Shown: positions 8,563-17,188 of the stretch, one piece after another | Position numbering within the stretch: position 1 is the stretch's first letter | Layout of the letters: every line of letters begins with the position of its first letter | NCBI GenBank assembly: GCA_020723345.1 | Contig: DYJA01000070.1 | Coordinates: forward strand, 1 to 32,011 | Reading direction: 5' to 3' | Source of the DNA: Candidatus Aquidulcis sp. | GTDB lineage: Bacteria; Chloroflexota; Anaerolineae; UBA4142 | Length of the DNA stretch: 32,011 bases | Translations under genes and position numbers: made by a program | The notes under the pieces: model-generated | The model's input: only the letters and a program-made list of their open reading frames with translations | Told to the model about the DNA's origin: nothing | Database searches by the model: none

Positions 8563-11500
8563 TTATTCCCCGCCCTTCACTTCGCCATCGTCTGAACGTT
8601 TGCCGCGGCGACGCGCACCGCCGGTGATCCGTTCACCGCGTGCAAAACGTTCGCGGCGTTCGCGCATCAAATCGCGTTCGGTCCTCGGCGCGCCTTCGTG
8701 GAACAAACCGCCGCCGCCCATGCTCGGCGTGCGCTCTTCGCTTTCTTCCTTGCCAAACGTCATCTTCTCGCCGTCGGTGTTGAAGACTTCGACGCCCAAA
8801 CCAAGCGACTGCAATTCTTTGACGAGCACGCGGAACGATTCGGGCACGCCGGGTTCCAGAATTTCTTCGCCCTTGACGATCGCTTCGTACGTCTTGACGC
8901 GTCCGGTCACATCGTCCGATTTGACGGTGAGCATTTCTTGGAGCGTGTGCGCCGCGCCATATGCTTCGAGCGCCCACACTTCCATTTCGCCAAAGCGCTG
9001 CCCGCCGAATTGCGCCTTGCCGCCCAGCGGTTGCTGCGTGACGAGCGAGTACGGTCCCGTCGAGCGCGCGTGGACTTTGTCTTCGACCAAGTGCGCGAGT
9101 TTCATCATGTAAATCACGCCGATGGTCACGGGTTGATCGTACGCTATCCCCGTTTTGCCATCAATCAAGGTCAACTTGCCGGAGATCGGCGATGGCACTT
9201 TGAGTTCTTGGCTGATGCGATCAATTTCGGCGCGCAATTGCTCTTCGCTCAATTTTTCCGATGGCTTGTGGTCGTACGTTTCGAGCCACAGCCGATAGCA
9301 CGCGGTCCGCGCGAGTTTATCGCTCGCGACGCGCTCGTCCATCGTGCGCTCGTCTTCCTCAAACGACAAGAGCGCATCGGGATCGTAACTTTTTTCTTTC
9401 AACCACGCGCGCAACACCTGACGCCGCGCGTACACGCGATCGGTCGTGAGTTTGCGGCGTTCGGCATCTTTCAACCACTCGTGCAAGTAGAGCGCGCGCG
9501 CTTCGTCGTCATTCATCAAATCGTCGAGATTGTATTCTTGTTCCTTGAGCCAAACCCACGCGCGGTTCGTCGCTTCGAGCCACGCCTGGTCGATCAACCA
9601 CGCGCGCGAAAGTTCCGCGCTGATTTCGTTTTCGTCCGCGCCGTCGAACACTGGCGAGACGACTTTGAAACCCAAACGATCCGCCGCCCAACCCAAGTGC
9701 GTTTCCAAAATTTGTCCGATGTTCATACGCGCGGGCACGCCGAGCGGATTCAGGATGATGTCGACCGGCGTCCCGTCTTCGAGGTACGGCATATCTTGAA
9801 CCGGCACGACTTTGGAAATGACGCCCTTGTTGCCGTGCCGCCCCGCCATCTTGTCGCCTTCGGTGATCTTGCGTTGCTGCGCGATCGCGACGCGCACGAG
9901 TTTGTCGACGCCTGCGGGTAATTCGTGATGTTCGTCGCGCGTGAACACGCGCACATCTACAACTTTGCCGCGCTCGCCGTGCGGCAAGCGCATCGACGAA
10001 TCTTTCACCTCGCGCGCTTTTTCGCCAAAGATCGCGCGCAGCAGTTTTTCTTCCGGCGTGAGATCGGTTTCGCCTTTCGGCGTAATCTTGCCGACGAGAA
10101 TGTCGCCGGGGCCCACTTCCGCGCCGATGCGAATGATGCCTTCTTCGTCCAAGTCCTTCAACACGTCTTCGCCGACGTTCGGAATGTCGCGCGTAATTTC
10201 TTCGGGACCGAGTTTCGTATCGCGCGCTTCGATCTCGTGTTTTTCGATGTGGATGCTGGAGAACTTGTCCTGGTGCGCCATCCGCTCGCTGATCAAGATC
10301 GCGTCTTCGTAATTGCCGCCTTCCCAACTCATAAACGCGACGACGACATTTTGTCCCAGCGCGATTTGTCCCTGGTCGGTCGAAGAACTATCCGCGATGA
10401 CCTGTCCCTTTTTTACTTTCTGACCGCGCGACGCAATCGGGCGCTGATCGATGCAGGTCGATTGATTGGAACGATTGTATTTCCGCAAGACGTAGACGTG
10501 ATCTTTTTTGCCGCTGCGGACTTTGATCTCTTTCGCCGTCACGCTGACGACTTCGCCATCTTCTTCCGCGACGACGACTTGACCCGAATCGAGCGCGGCT
10601 TGCATTTCCATGCCCGTGCCGACGACCGGCGCTTCGGGACGCAGCAGCGGCACCGCCTGGCGCTGCATGTTCGAACCCATCAACGCGCGGTTCGCGTCGT
10701 CGTGTTCGAGAAATGGAATGAGCGCGGCAGACACGCCGACGATCTGTTTTGGCGACACGTCGAGGTACTGCACGCGATCCGATGAATCGGTAAGGAATTG
10801 TTGACGGCGGCGAATCTCGACGCGCTTGTCGACGAATTGGTGCAAGTGATCGAGGCGCGCGTTCGCTTGCGCGACGGTGTGCCGATCTTCTTCGTCCGCC
10901 GCGAGGTAGACGATTTCGTCGGTCGCGTACGCGCGCACCGAAATCTCTTCGTATTTCTTCAGCGCGGCGATTTTCGCCGCCAGCGCTTCGTCAACCACCG
11001 TTTCGGCTTTCGCGATGACTTTGTTCGAATCGGGATCGCTGATGTCCTCGCGCAAGATGCGCCCGAGCAAAACTTTTTTGTCGTTCGGCACAGTGTTCTT
11101 GACGATGCGGTACGGCGTCTCGATGAAACCGAATTCGTTGATCTGCGCGTACGTCGCCAGACGCCCAATCAAACCGATGTTCGGACCTTCGGGCGTTTCA
11201 ATCGGGCAGATGCGACCATAGTGCGAGTGATGCACGTCGCGCACGTCAAAGCCCGCGCGTTCGCGACGCAAGCCGCCGGGACCCAAAGCCGACAGCGTGC
11301 GCTTGTGCGTCAGTTCGTCGAGCGGATTTGTCTGCTGCATGAATTGGGACAACTGCGAGCCGCCGAAAAATTCGCGCATCGCCGCGACGACGGGACGAAT
11401 GTTGATCAAGTTGATCGCGGTCATCTGTTCCGGATCGCGGACGCTCATGCGTTCGCGCACGACGCGCTCCAAACGCAGCAAGCCGATCCGCAAATGATTC

Positions 11501-12582
11501 TGAATCAGTTCGCCCACCGTCTTGACGCGGCGATTGCCGAGGTGGTCAATATCGTCGCCGCCTTCGATGCCGTTGTTGATCAAAATCATGTGCTCGATCA
11601 CTTTGACCAAATCGTCGGCGCGCAGAATGCGTTCGGGCGGCAATTGATCGACGGGAACGTCCGTGCCGTACAAACGTCGATTCAGTTTGTGGCGACCGAC
11701 TTTGCCCAGATCGTAACGGCGCTGCGTGAAGAGCAAAGTCGTCAAAAAGGTCTTGGCGTTGTCGAGCGTCGGCGGATCACCGGGACGAAGTTTCTTGTAA
11801 AACTCCATCAGCGCTTCGTCGATGCTGTTCATCTTGGGCGACTCTTTCTCGAGCGTCGTGCTGATGTATTCGTGCTCGGAGTTGTTGTCTGCGCCCGCGA
11901 AGATGTTGATGATTCCTTCGTCGGTGCCATCGCCCACGCCGACGGCTTTGAGGAGCATCGTGACCGGAATCTTGCGCTTGCGGTCGACTTTGACGGAGAG
12001 AATATCGCGCTTGCTCGTTTCAAATTCGAGCCACGCGCCGCGATTCGGGATGAGTTTCGCCGAGCAGAGGACGCGTCCGGTCGCGCGGTCTTCGCCCGCG
12101 CTGAAATAAACGCCCGGCGAGCGAATCAACTGCGAGACGACGACGCGCTCCGCGCCGTTGATGACGAAAGTACCGTGTTCGGTCATCAACGGGAAATCGC
12201 CCATGTAGACTTCTTGCGTGGACGTTTCGCCGTTCAGATTATTGATCAGCGCGACTTTGAGGTGCAGTGGCGCGGCGAAGGTCATATCCATTTCGCGGCA
12301 CTCGGCTTCAGAATATTTCGGCTCGCTGAACCAGTACGTCAAGTTCAGTTTGCGCGCGATATCGTTATCGCCCGGAAAATAGAGCGAATATTCCTTGTTG
12401 AACGATTCGATCGGGGTGATTTCGTCGAAGAGTTCGCGCAGACCTTCGGTCTTGAACCACTCGAACGACTCGAGTTGAACCTTGATGAGGGTGGGGATGC
12501 TGTGAACGTCGGGGATACGCGCATACGACTTTTGGTCAGGCATCAGCGTATTGACAAGGGTGGACATGGTCAATTGGCTCAT
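8563..12582 (-). CDS. rpoB: RNA polymerase beta subunit
   Basis: The beta subunit has 1339 residues, close to the E. coli length, and ends in a basic [11 protein letters not shown] tail. Conserved blocks include [12 protein letters not shown], the [14 protein letters not shown] segment, [11 protein letters not shown] and [19 protein letters not shown]. The rifampicin pocket differs from E. coli: positions equivalent to D516, N518 and R529 read Q, T and T. Between about 9255 and 9612 there is a Trp-rich insert with repeated WL(K/E)-type helices near the place of the E. coli dispensable region 2. The ATG at 12582 has a GAGGAG Shine-Dalgarno. It is transcribed with rpoC; rplJ/rplL are not adjacent in this window. 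Confidence 0.98.
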   Translation of the reverse strand: MSQLTMSTLVNTLMPDQKSYARIPDVHSIPTLIKVQLESFEWFKTEGLRELFDEITPIESFNKEYSLYFPGDNDIARKLNLTYWFSEPKYSEAECREMDMTFAAPLHLKVALINNLNGETSTQEVYMGDFPLMTEHGTFVINGAERVVVSQLIRSPGVYFSAGEDRATGRVLCSAKLIPNRGAWLEFETSKRDILSVKVDRKRKIPVTMLLKAVGVGDGTDEGIINIFAGADNNSEHEYISTTLEKESPKMNSIDEALMEFYKKLRPGDPPTLDNAKTFLTTLLFTQRRYDLGKVGRHKLNRRLYGTDVPVDQLPPERILRADDLVKVIEHMILINNGIEGGDDIDHLGNRRVKTVGELIQNHLRIGLLRLERVVRERMSVRDPEQMTAINLINIRPVVAAMREFFGGSQLSQFMQQTNPLDELTHKRTLSALGPGGLRRERAGFDVRDVHHSHYGRICPIETPEGPNIGLIGRLATYAQINEFGFIETPYRIVKNTVPNDKKVLLGRILREDISDPDSNKVIAKAETVVDEALAAKIAALKKYEEISVRAYATDEIVYLAADEEDRHTVAQANARLDHLHQFVDKRVEIRRRQQFLTDSSDRVQYLDVSPKQIVGVSAALIPFLEHDDANRALMGSNMQRQAVPLLRPEAPVVGTGMEMQAALDSGQVVVAEEDGEVVSVTAKEIKVRSGKKDHVYVLRKYNRSNQSTCIDQRPIASRGQKVKKGQVIADSSSTDQGQIALGQNVVVAFMSWEGGNYEDAILISERMAHQDKFSSIHIEKHEIEARDTKLGPEEITRDIPNVGEDVLKDLDEEGIIRIGAEVGPGDILVGKITPKGETDLTPEEKLLRAIFGEKAREVKDSSMRLPHGERGKVVDVRVFTRDEHHELPAGVDKLVRVAIAQQRKITEGDKMAGRHGNKGVISKVVPVQDMPYLEDGTPVDIILNPLGVPARMNIGQILETHLGWAADRLGFKVVSPVFDGADENEISAELSRAWLIDQAWLEATNRAWVWLKEQEYNLDDLMNDDEARALYLHEWLKDAERRKLTTDRVYARRQVLRAWLKEKSYDPDALLSFEEDERTMDERVASDKLARTACYRLWLETYDHKPSEKLSEEQLRAEIDRISQELKVPSPISGKLTLIDGKTGIAYDQPVTIGVIYMMKLAHLVEDKVHARSTGPYSLVTQQPLGGKAQFGGQRFGEMEVWALEAYGAAHTLQEMLTVKSDDVTGRVKTYEAIVKGEEILEPGVPESFRVLVKELQSLGLGVEVFNTDGEKMTFGKEESEERTPSMGGGGLFHEGAPRTERDLMRERRERFARGERITGGARRRGKRSDDGEVKGGE

Positions 12583-13006
12583 TCGCTACACTCCTCAAAA
12601 GGCATTCGACGCGCCGCGCTCATTGGTGACTCGCCGATAATGACATAACGGCGAGCGTGCAAGACGCGTAAATGCGGGACAAGAGGGCAGCGATGCCCAC
12701 CTGCCGCTGATTGAAAAACAGATTGATTTGGCTTTAACGGTGGAGAGGCGGGATTGGAGTTCGCTAGCATTGACCGGTCAACGCGCGAACTCCCTCTCGG
12801 AAAGCGAGGGCAGAAGCAAGCGCTAACGATGCTTCAAGCGAGGCAAGCAAGGAGGAAGGAAAAAATGCAAGTGTCCACCAAACGCGGCGCGGCAGGCGAA
12901 GAAAAGAGAAAGAAAACGATAATCTGACCTGCCACTCGACAACAAAAAATTACCGACCGCGACCGCCCGAAATGCCTCGCGCCCGTGCCATGCTATCCGT
13001 AAGCAA
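12583..13006 (-). promoter_or_regulatory. Long structured 5' leader of rpoBC
   Basis: About 424 bases lie between the predicted start and rpoB, with no convincing gene. Stems seen: CTCGCCG/CGGCGAG (12630-12655); GGGCA/TGCCC with a tetraloop (12685-12698); GGAGTTCGC/GCGAACTCC (12756-12764 with 12785-12793), enclosing the 12-base palindrome TTGACCGGTCAA (12770-12781); and CCCTC/GAGGG (12792-12810). The nested stem at 12756-12793 is the strongest. It could bind an autoregulator or a termination factor, but this is inference. Confidence 0.5.
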
Positions 13007-13012
13007 GAGGAC

Positions 13013-13041
13013 ATTATAGAGGCAAAAGCGGACTGTGTCAA
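13013..13041 (-). promoter_or_regulatory. Full-consensus sigma-70-type promoter for rpoBC
   Basis: On the minus strand, TTGACA (13041-13036), 17 bases, TATAAT (13018-13013), all twelve positions consensus. An AT-rich hairpin AATTTT/AAAATT (13046-13061) lies directly upstream of the -35 box in UP-element position. The predicted start is near 13006. Confidence 0.8.
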
Positions 13042-13077
13042 GTTTAATTTTCGTTAAAATTCGCCCATCAAAGCCGA

Positions 13078-13203
13078 TTAGCCAAAATACATTTTCTCCG
13101 TCAGCGCCAAGATCACGCAACCGAAGATGATCACGTTGATCAGCGCGAGCAGCGCGATAAAGAACCAGTGCCGATAAGTTAGCGCGTTTGGATTGTCGCT
13201 CAT
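13078..13203 (-). CDS. 41-residue single-span membrane protein
   Basis: A very short gene downstream of birA on the same strand. The ATG at 13203 has a perfect GGAGG (13210-13214) six bases upstream, and the Shine-Dalgarno starts within about ten bases of the birA stop. The protein begins MSDNPNALTYRHW, followed by one hydrophobic helix (about residues 13-34, rich in Ile/Leu/Ala/Val), then EKMYFG. The topology suggests a single inner-membrane span with a short polar N-terminus. The rpoBC promoter lies just beyond its stop. I do not recognise a family. The evidence is the strong ribosome binding site, the coherent membrane helix and the operon position. Confidence 0.65.
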   Translation of the reverse strand: MSDNPNALTYRHWFFIALLALINVIIFGCVILALTEKMYFG

Positions 13204-13224
13204 CGTTTTCCTCCAAGCTCGAGA

Positions 13225-14031
13225 TTAGTGATTCGACAGCGTAACGTCACCTGCCAGCAATCGTTCAATTGAACCATCGGCGCGCCGCAGGAGGAGCGCG
13301 CCGTTCTCGTCCGCGTCAACCGCGATGCCTTCAGCGATCCCCTGCGCGGTCTGTGCGCGCACGGGTTGCCCCAAAGTGGCGAGCCGATTTTTGTATTCGT
13401 CGCGCAAATCTGCCCCTGCGCGCAGACGCAAATAGTACGCTTCGGTTGCGCGCAGGATGGCGCGCGCGAGTTGCGCGCGCGGAAAGGGCTGCCCAAGTTC
13501 GTCGGCGATGGTCGTCGCGTCGCGCGGAATTCCTTCCACTGTCGCCGCCGCGAAATTCACGTTGATGCCGACGCCCACGATCACGTACTCCAGCTTCTCG
13601 CCGACAATTCCCGATTCCGCCAAAATGCCTGCGCACTTCTTGCCGCGCACAAGCAAATCGTTGGGCCATTTGATTTGCGCGGGCAAACCCGTCTCCGCGC
13701 GAAGCGCGTCGCACGCGCCGAGCGCAATAGCAATCGTGACGCGCGCGGCTTGCGCGGGTGTCAGATCGGGGCGCAAGATCAGCGACATCAACAGGGACGA
13801 CCGCGCGGGCGCGACCCAGGATCGTCCCAGGCGTCCGCGCCCCGCGCTTTGCTCATCCGTGATCACGAGCGTGCCTTCCGGCTCGCCCGCATCCGCGAGT
13901 TGCCGCGCCGCGTCATTCGTCGATCCGATCCGTTCGTAATAGACGACGCGTCGCCCCAGCACGCGCGTCGTCAAATCGCGTTGGAGTATCTCCGCCGACA
14001 ATTTGTCGTTTATCATTTGTTCATCCATCAT
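13225..14031 (-). CDS. birA: Biotin--[acetyl-CoA-carboxylase] ligase (class I BirA)
   Basis: The enzyme joins biotin to the carrier lysine of biotin-dependent carboxylases through biotinyl-AMP. The 268 residues contain the catalytic domain only. The biotin/ATP-binding GRGRLGRSW lies at about 64-72, KWPNDLL at 121-127 and the catalytic lysine in GKKCAGIL at about 132. The short C-terminal SH3-like cap follows. No N-terminal winged helix is present, so it should not act as a repressor. Its likely substrate is the carrier protein encoded at 29276-29773. The exact start is uncertain: ATGs at 14031, 14028 and 14016 are in frame, and the first codons overlap a 7-base repeat array. The proposed promoter would give an almost leaderless mRNA. 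Confidence 0.95.
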   Translation of the reverse strand: MMDEQMINDKLSAEILQRDLTTRVLGRRVVYYERIGSTNDAARQLADAGEPEGTLVITDEQSAGRGRLGRSWVAPARSSLLMSLILRPDLTPAQAARVTIAIALGACDALRAETGLPAQIKWPNDLLVRGKKCAGILAESGIVGEKLEYVIVGVGINVNFAAATVEGIPRDATTIADELGQPFPRAQLARAILRATEAYYLRLRAGADLRDEYKNRLATLGQPVRAQTAQGIAEGIAVDADENGALLLRRADGSIERLLAGDVTLSNH

Positions 14032-14039
14032 TTGTCATT
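14000..14039. repeat. 7-base-period repeat overlapping the birA start
   Basis: Heptamers ATTTGTC, GTTTATC, ATTTGTT and again ATTTGTC, ATTCGC run through the birA start region. They resemble the TTTGTCA units of the fusA/rpsG array. Unlike most other arrays this one has no inverted half and reaches into coding sequence. Confidence 0.55.
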
Positions 14040-14043
14040 CGCT

Positions 14044-14071
14044 ATTATACCAGAAAAATCTTGACTCGCAA
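14044..14071 (-). promoter_or_regulatory. Putative birA promoter
   Basis: On the minus strand, TTGCGA (14071-14066, 4/6), 16 bases, TATAAT (14049-14044, 6/6). The predicted start is only a few bases before the first birA ATG. Its -35 box overlaps that of the divergent promoter. Confidence 0.5.
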
Positions 14072-14089
14072 TCTCTTTGGTGCTACACT
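14061..14089 (+). promoter_or_regulatory. Putative promoter for the transketolase-like gene
   Basis: TTGACT (14061-14066, 5/6), 17 bases, TACACT (14084-14089, 4/6). The predicted start near 14096 gives a leader of about 57 bases to the ATG at 14153. Confidence 0.55.
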
Positions 14090-14152
14090 GCGAACGCAAA
14101 TCGCAAATTGATGGTTGCCGAAAATCTTTCGATTTGCCAAAGGAGTCAAATG

Positions 14153-16513
14153 ATGTCGACGACGACGGAGGAACGCGTGGCGCAACGTTGTGCCGAATTA
14201 GCCAAGAACTTTCCCCACTGGGAGAAGACCAAGGATCTGATTGATCAGATCATTGACATCCTCGTCAACTATCGCCAGAGCGGTCACCCTGGCGGCTCGC
14301 GTTCCAAAGTATATCCGTTTTTGTCCTTGCTTCTAAGCGGTGCAATGCGCTGGGACATTCGTCACCCCGAAAAACGTTTTAGTGATCGTTTCATCCTCGG
14401 CGCAGGACACGCGATTCCACTTGTTTACGGTACGCTCGCGGTTTTCAACGAAGCGATGCGCGTCAAGTACCAGCAAACCGGCGACGCGCGCTACGCGCTT
14501 CACGTGCCGGTGAAAGGTCCACTGTACTGGGAAGACCTGTTGGGTTTTCGCCGCAACAAAGGACTGTCGGGTCACGCGGAAATGGAAGGCAAGACGCTCT
14601 TCTTAAAGTTCAACACGGGACCGTCGGGACATGGCAGCACCGCGGCAGTGGGCGAAGCGCTCGCGCTCAAACGCGCGGGCGTCGGCGATGTGCGCGTCTT
14701 TTTCATCGAGGGCGAAGGCGGGCTGACGCCCGGCGCAAATTACGAAGTGATGAATTCGTCGTGGGGACTTGCGCTCGACAATCTGTATCATCTGATCGAC
14801 TGGAACGATTTTGGGATTGACGATCACCCGGTCAGCAGCGCGGTCTATGGCAAACCTGCTGATTGGTACGCCGCGCATGGATGGCGTGTCTTCGGCACGG
14901 AGCAGGGCGAAAACTGGGACGCGATCTCGCAGACGTTACTCACGATGGTCTCGTCAGAAAATCCGAATCGTCAGCCAAGCATGACCTGGGTCAAGACGCA
15001 CAAGGGACGCGGTTATCTCAAGTACGACAATGCGTCGCACGGATCGCCGCACAAGCTCAACAGCGAAATTTTTTGGGAAACCAAAAAACCATTCGTCGAA
15101 AAGTACGACGCGTCGTTCGTCAATTTTGGCGGCGCCGCGCCGTCCGATCCCGCCGCGCTGCGCGCCGAGTTCAAAGCCAATCTGCAAGTCGTGATGGATG
15201 TGCTACATCGCGATCAGGCGTTGATAGATTATCTTACCGATACGCTCGTCGCGCTGGGCGACGCAGTGCCGAACGACACACCCAAGACGTTTCGACTTGG
15301 TACGCGCAATCCGTACCACGACGCGCGCGTGTACGATTTCCGCAACTATCCCGCCGATCTCTACATCAAGCCCGGCACGTCGATTGCAAACCGCGCCGCG
15401 CTCGCGAAATGGGGCGCGTGGGTCAACGCGTTCGGCGCGCGCGAGTACAATCGCCCGCTCTTCATCGCGGCGTCCGCCGACCTCGCGGGCTCGACGAACA
15501 TCTTTGGCTTTGCCGACAAGTACGGCGATTTTCCCGGCTATGGTTGGTACGAACGTTACGGTACGACGGAAGGCGCGCTCTTGCCGCAGGAGATCACCGA
15601 GTTTGTGAACGTCGGTCTGTTGACCGGCATGGCGACGATCAACTTTGCGACCGATCCCGAAAAAGAATTTCACGGCTTTTGGGGCATTTGCTCGACGTAC
15701 GGTTCGTTCTCGTATTTAAAGTACGGCATGATGCGCTTGTTCAGTCAGATCGCGCAAGATTGCCAATGGAAACTTGGCAAGGTCGTTTTCGTCGCCGGAC
15801 ATTCGGGACCTGAAACAGCGGAAGACAGCCGGACGCACTTTGGAATTTTTTCGCCGGGCGTGACGCAACTGTTTCCGCAGGGACAGATCATCAACTTGCA
15901 CCCGTGGGAATACAATGAGGTGCCGGTGTTGTTGGGTGCCGCGCTCAACGAAGACGCTCCGCTCGTCGCGCTGCATCTGACGCGTCCGCCCATCGATGTT
16001 CCCGACCGCGCGAATCTGGGAATCCCATCGCACTTTGAAGCGGCGCGCGGCGCGTACATCGCGCGCGACTATCGCGCCGATCAACCGCACGGCGGTACGA
16101 TCATCGTCCAGGGCACCAGCGCGATGGCGAACATCGTCAAGGCGTTGCCGGAACTCGACGCGCGCGGGCTGAATGTGAAAATCGTTTGCGCGACGAGTCC
16201 GCAGTTGTTCGCGCTTCAGCCGGAAGAATATCGCCGCCAAGTGTTGTCGTCCGCCGATCAGATCGATTCGACGGTGCTCACGACGCAAGCGCGCTGGCTG
16301 ATGCACGATTGGCTCTTCAACAAAATCGCCGAAGAGTACGCGCTCTCCGCCGACTGGGATAATCGCTGGCGCACGGGCGGCACAGTCGAAGAAGTGCTTG
16401 AGGAAGCGCATTTGACGAAGGACTGGATCTTGAAAGGCATTGAGCGATTCGTGGGCGAGCGCGCGACGCGCCTCGGTCGTTTCCAATGTGATTTGGACGC
16501 GGCGCGAAAATAG
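14153..16513 (+). CDS. Divergent transketolase-family (thiamine diphosphate) enzyme
   Basis: The fold and cofactor motifs are those of transketolase, which moves two-carbon units between sugar phosphates. At 786 residues it is over 100 longer than usual transketolases. Equivalents of the active-site histidines are visible at H45 (SGHPGG), H86 (GAGH) and H141 (SGHAE). The cofactor motif reads GEG (187-189) in place of GDG, with E188 at the Mg-ligand position and N218 (DWND) conserved. The pyrimidine-domain glutamate is in TEFVNVGLLTG, and AEDSRTH resembles the EDGPTH loop. It is not a phosphoketolase, since the GPGHGGP signature is absent. The ATG at 14153 is chosen for its AGGAG seven bases upstream; the ATG at 14150 is also possible. 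Substrate is unknown. Confidence 0.8.
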   Translation: MSTTTEERVAQRCAELAKNFPHWEKTKDLIDQIIDILVNYRQSGHPGGSRSKVYPFLSLLLSGAMRWDIRHPEKRFSDRFILGAGHAIPLVYGTLAVFNEAMRVKYQQTGDARYALHVPVKGPLYWEDLLGFRRNKGLSGHAEMEGKTLFLKFNTGPSGHGSTAAVGEALALKRAGVGDVRVFFIEGEGGLTPGANYEVMNSSWGLALDNLYHLIDWNDFGIDDHPVSSAVYGKPADWYAAHGWRVFGTEQGENWDAISQTLLTMVSSENPNRQPSMTWVKTHKGRGYLKYDNASHGSPHKLNSEIFWETKKPFVEKYDASFVNFGGAAPSDPAALRAEFKANLQVVMDVLHRDQALIDYLTDTLVALGDAVPNDTPKTFRLGTRNPYHDARVYDFRNYPADLYIKPGTSIANRAALAKWGAWVNAFGAREYNRPLFIAASADLAGSTNIFGFADKYGDFPGYGWYERYGTTEGALLPQEITEFVNVGLLTGMATINFATDPEKEFHGFWGICSTYGSFSYLKYGMMRLFSQIAQDCQWKLGKVVFVAGHSGPETAEDSRTHFGIFSPGVTQLFPQGQIINLHPWEYNEVPVLLGAALNEDAPLVALHLTRPPIDVPDRANLGIPSHFEAARGAYIARDYRADQPHGGTIIVQGTSAMANIVKALPELDARGLNVKIVCATSPQLFALQPEEYRRQVLSSADQIDSTVLTTQARWLMHDWLFNKIAEEYALSADWDNRWRTGGTVEEVLEEAHLTKDWILKGIERFVGERATRLGRFQCDLDAARK

Positions 16514-16585
16514 AGATTGGAGATTAGAGATTGGAGGTTGGATGATTGTTCCAACTTCCACCCTCTAACTTCCAACTTCCAATGC
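16514..16585. repeat. 7-base-period repeat array with inverted halves
   Basis: The left half is GATTGGA, GATTAGA, GATTGGA, GGTTGGA. The right half is CCAACTT, CCACCCT, CTAACTT, CCAACTT, which is its near reverse complement. It fills the spacer between the transketolase-like gene and the HIT gene and ends next to the HIT start, leaving no obvious Shine-Dalgarno. Confidence 0.8.
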
Positions 16586-16588
16586 CCC

Positions 16589-17137
16589 ATGAAACGACTC
16601 TGGACTCCGTGGCGGATGGCATACCTGAAGGCACCCAAAACATCGAACAAGCGCGGATGTATTTTCTGCGATAAGGTTCGCGCGAACGTCGCGCAAGATC
16701 GCGAGAACTTGGTCGTGTGGCGCGGCAAGCGCGCGTTCGTCGTGCTGAATTTGTATCCGTACTCGAATGGACATTTGATGGTCGCGCCGTACCGGCACAC
16801 CGGGGAATTGGAATCGCTCGACGGCGACACGCTGAAAGAGATGATGCTGCTTGTCGCGAAAAGTATCCGCGCGTTGCGAGTGATGATGAACCCGCAAGGA
16901 TTCAACGTTGGCGCAAACCTGGGACACGTGGCGGGCGCGGGTGTGGAAGATCACGTTCACATTCACGTCGTGCCGCGCTGGGGCGGCGATACGAACTTTA
17001 TGCCGGTGCTCGCCGACGTGCGAATGATACCCGAATTGTTGCCGCAGACGTACGATGGATTGCTGGAAGCATTTCGATCTGTGGACAAGCAATCGAACAC
17101 AACACCGACGAAGAATCGGCGGGAGAAAAAACGATAG
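16589..17137 (+). CDS. HIT-family protein, Ap4A phosphorylase-like
   Basis: HIT proteins act on nucleoside phosphate bonds. This type, with the N-terminal RLWTPWRMAYL and a CxxC (C24, C27), resembles Ap4A phosphorylases such as those of mycobacteria. The catalytic triad motif HVHIHVV is at 122-128, preceded by NVGANLGHVAGAG, which shapes the nucleotide pocket. The protein is 182 residues from the ATG at 16589; an upstream in-frame ATG would translate the repeat array and add 24 unlikely residues. The lysine-rich tail (TPTKNRREKKR) is not conserved. An MFS gene follows. Exact substrate is inferred. Confidence 0.88.
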   Translation: MKRLWTPWRMAYLKAPKTSNKRGCIFCDKVRANVAQDRENLVVWRGKRAFVVLNLYPYSNGHLMVAPYRHTGELESLDGDTLKEMMLLVAKSIRALRVMMNPQGFNVGANLGHVAGAGVEDHVHIHVVPRWGGDTNFMPVLADVRMIPELLPQTYDGLLEAFRSVDKQSNTTPTKNRREKKR

Positions 17138-17146
17138 TGGAACGAT

Positions 17147-17175
17147 GTAGGGGCGCAATTCAATTGCGCCCCTAC
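17147..17175. repeat. 29-base perfect palindrome (REP-like)
   Basis: GTAGGGGCGCAATT (17147-17160), a central C, then AATTGCGCCCCTAC (17162-17175): 14-bp arms without mismatch. It occupies the HIT/MFS spacer. The odd-centred design matches the 23-base palindrome at 4241-4263. In RNA it would form a strong hairpin that could stabilise the HIT mRNA or end transcription. Confidence 0.8.
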
Positions 17176-17188
17176 CGATGTTGGAAAG

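Noticed and set aside
10798-12648. 616-codon plus-strand open frame opposite rpoB
   Set aside because: Shadow of rpoB; no domain recognisable.
12579-12770. 63-codon minus-strand frame in the rpoB leader
   Set aside because: It overlaps the rpoB start, lacks a ribosome binding site and has no coding character.
14153-16513. Phosphoketolase
   Set aside because: The length fits, but GPGHGGP and other phosphoketolase signatures are absent and the motifs follow transketolase.
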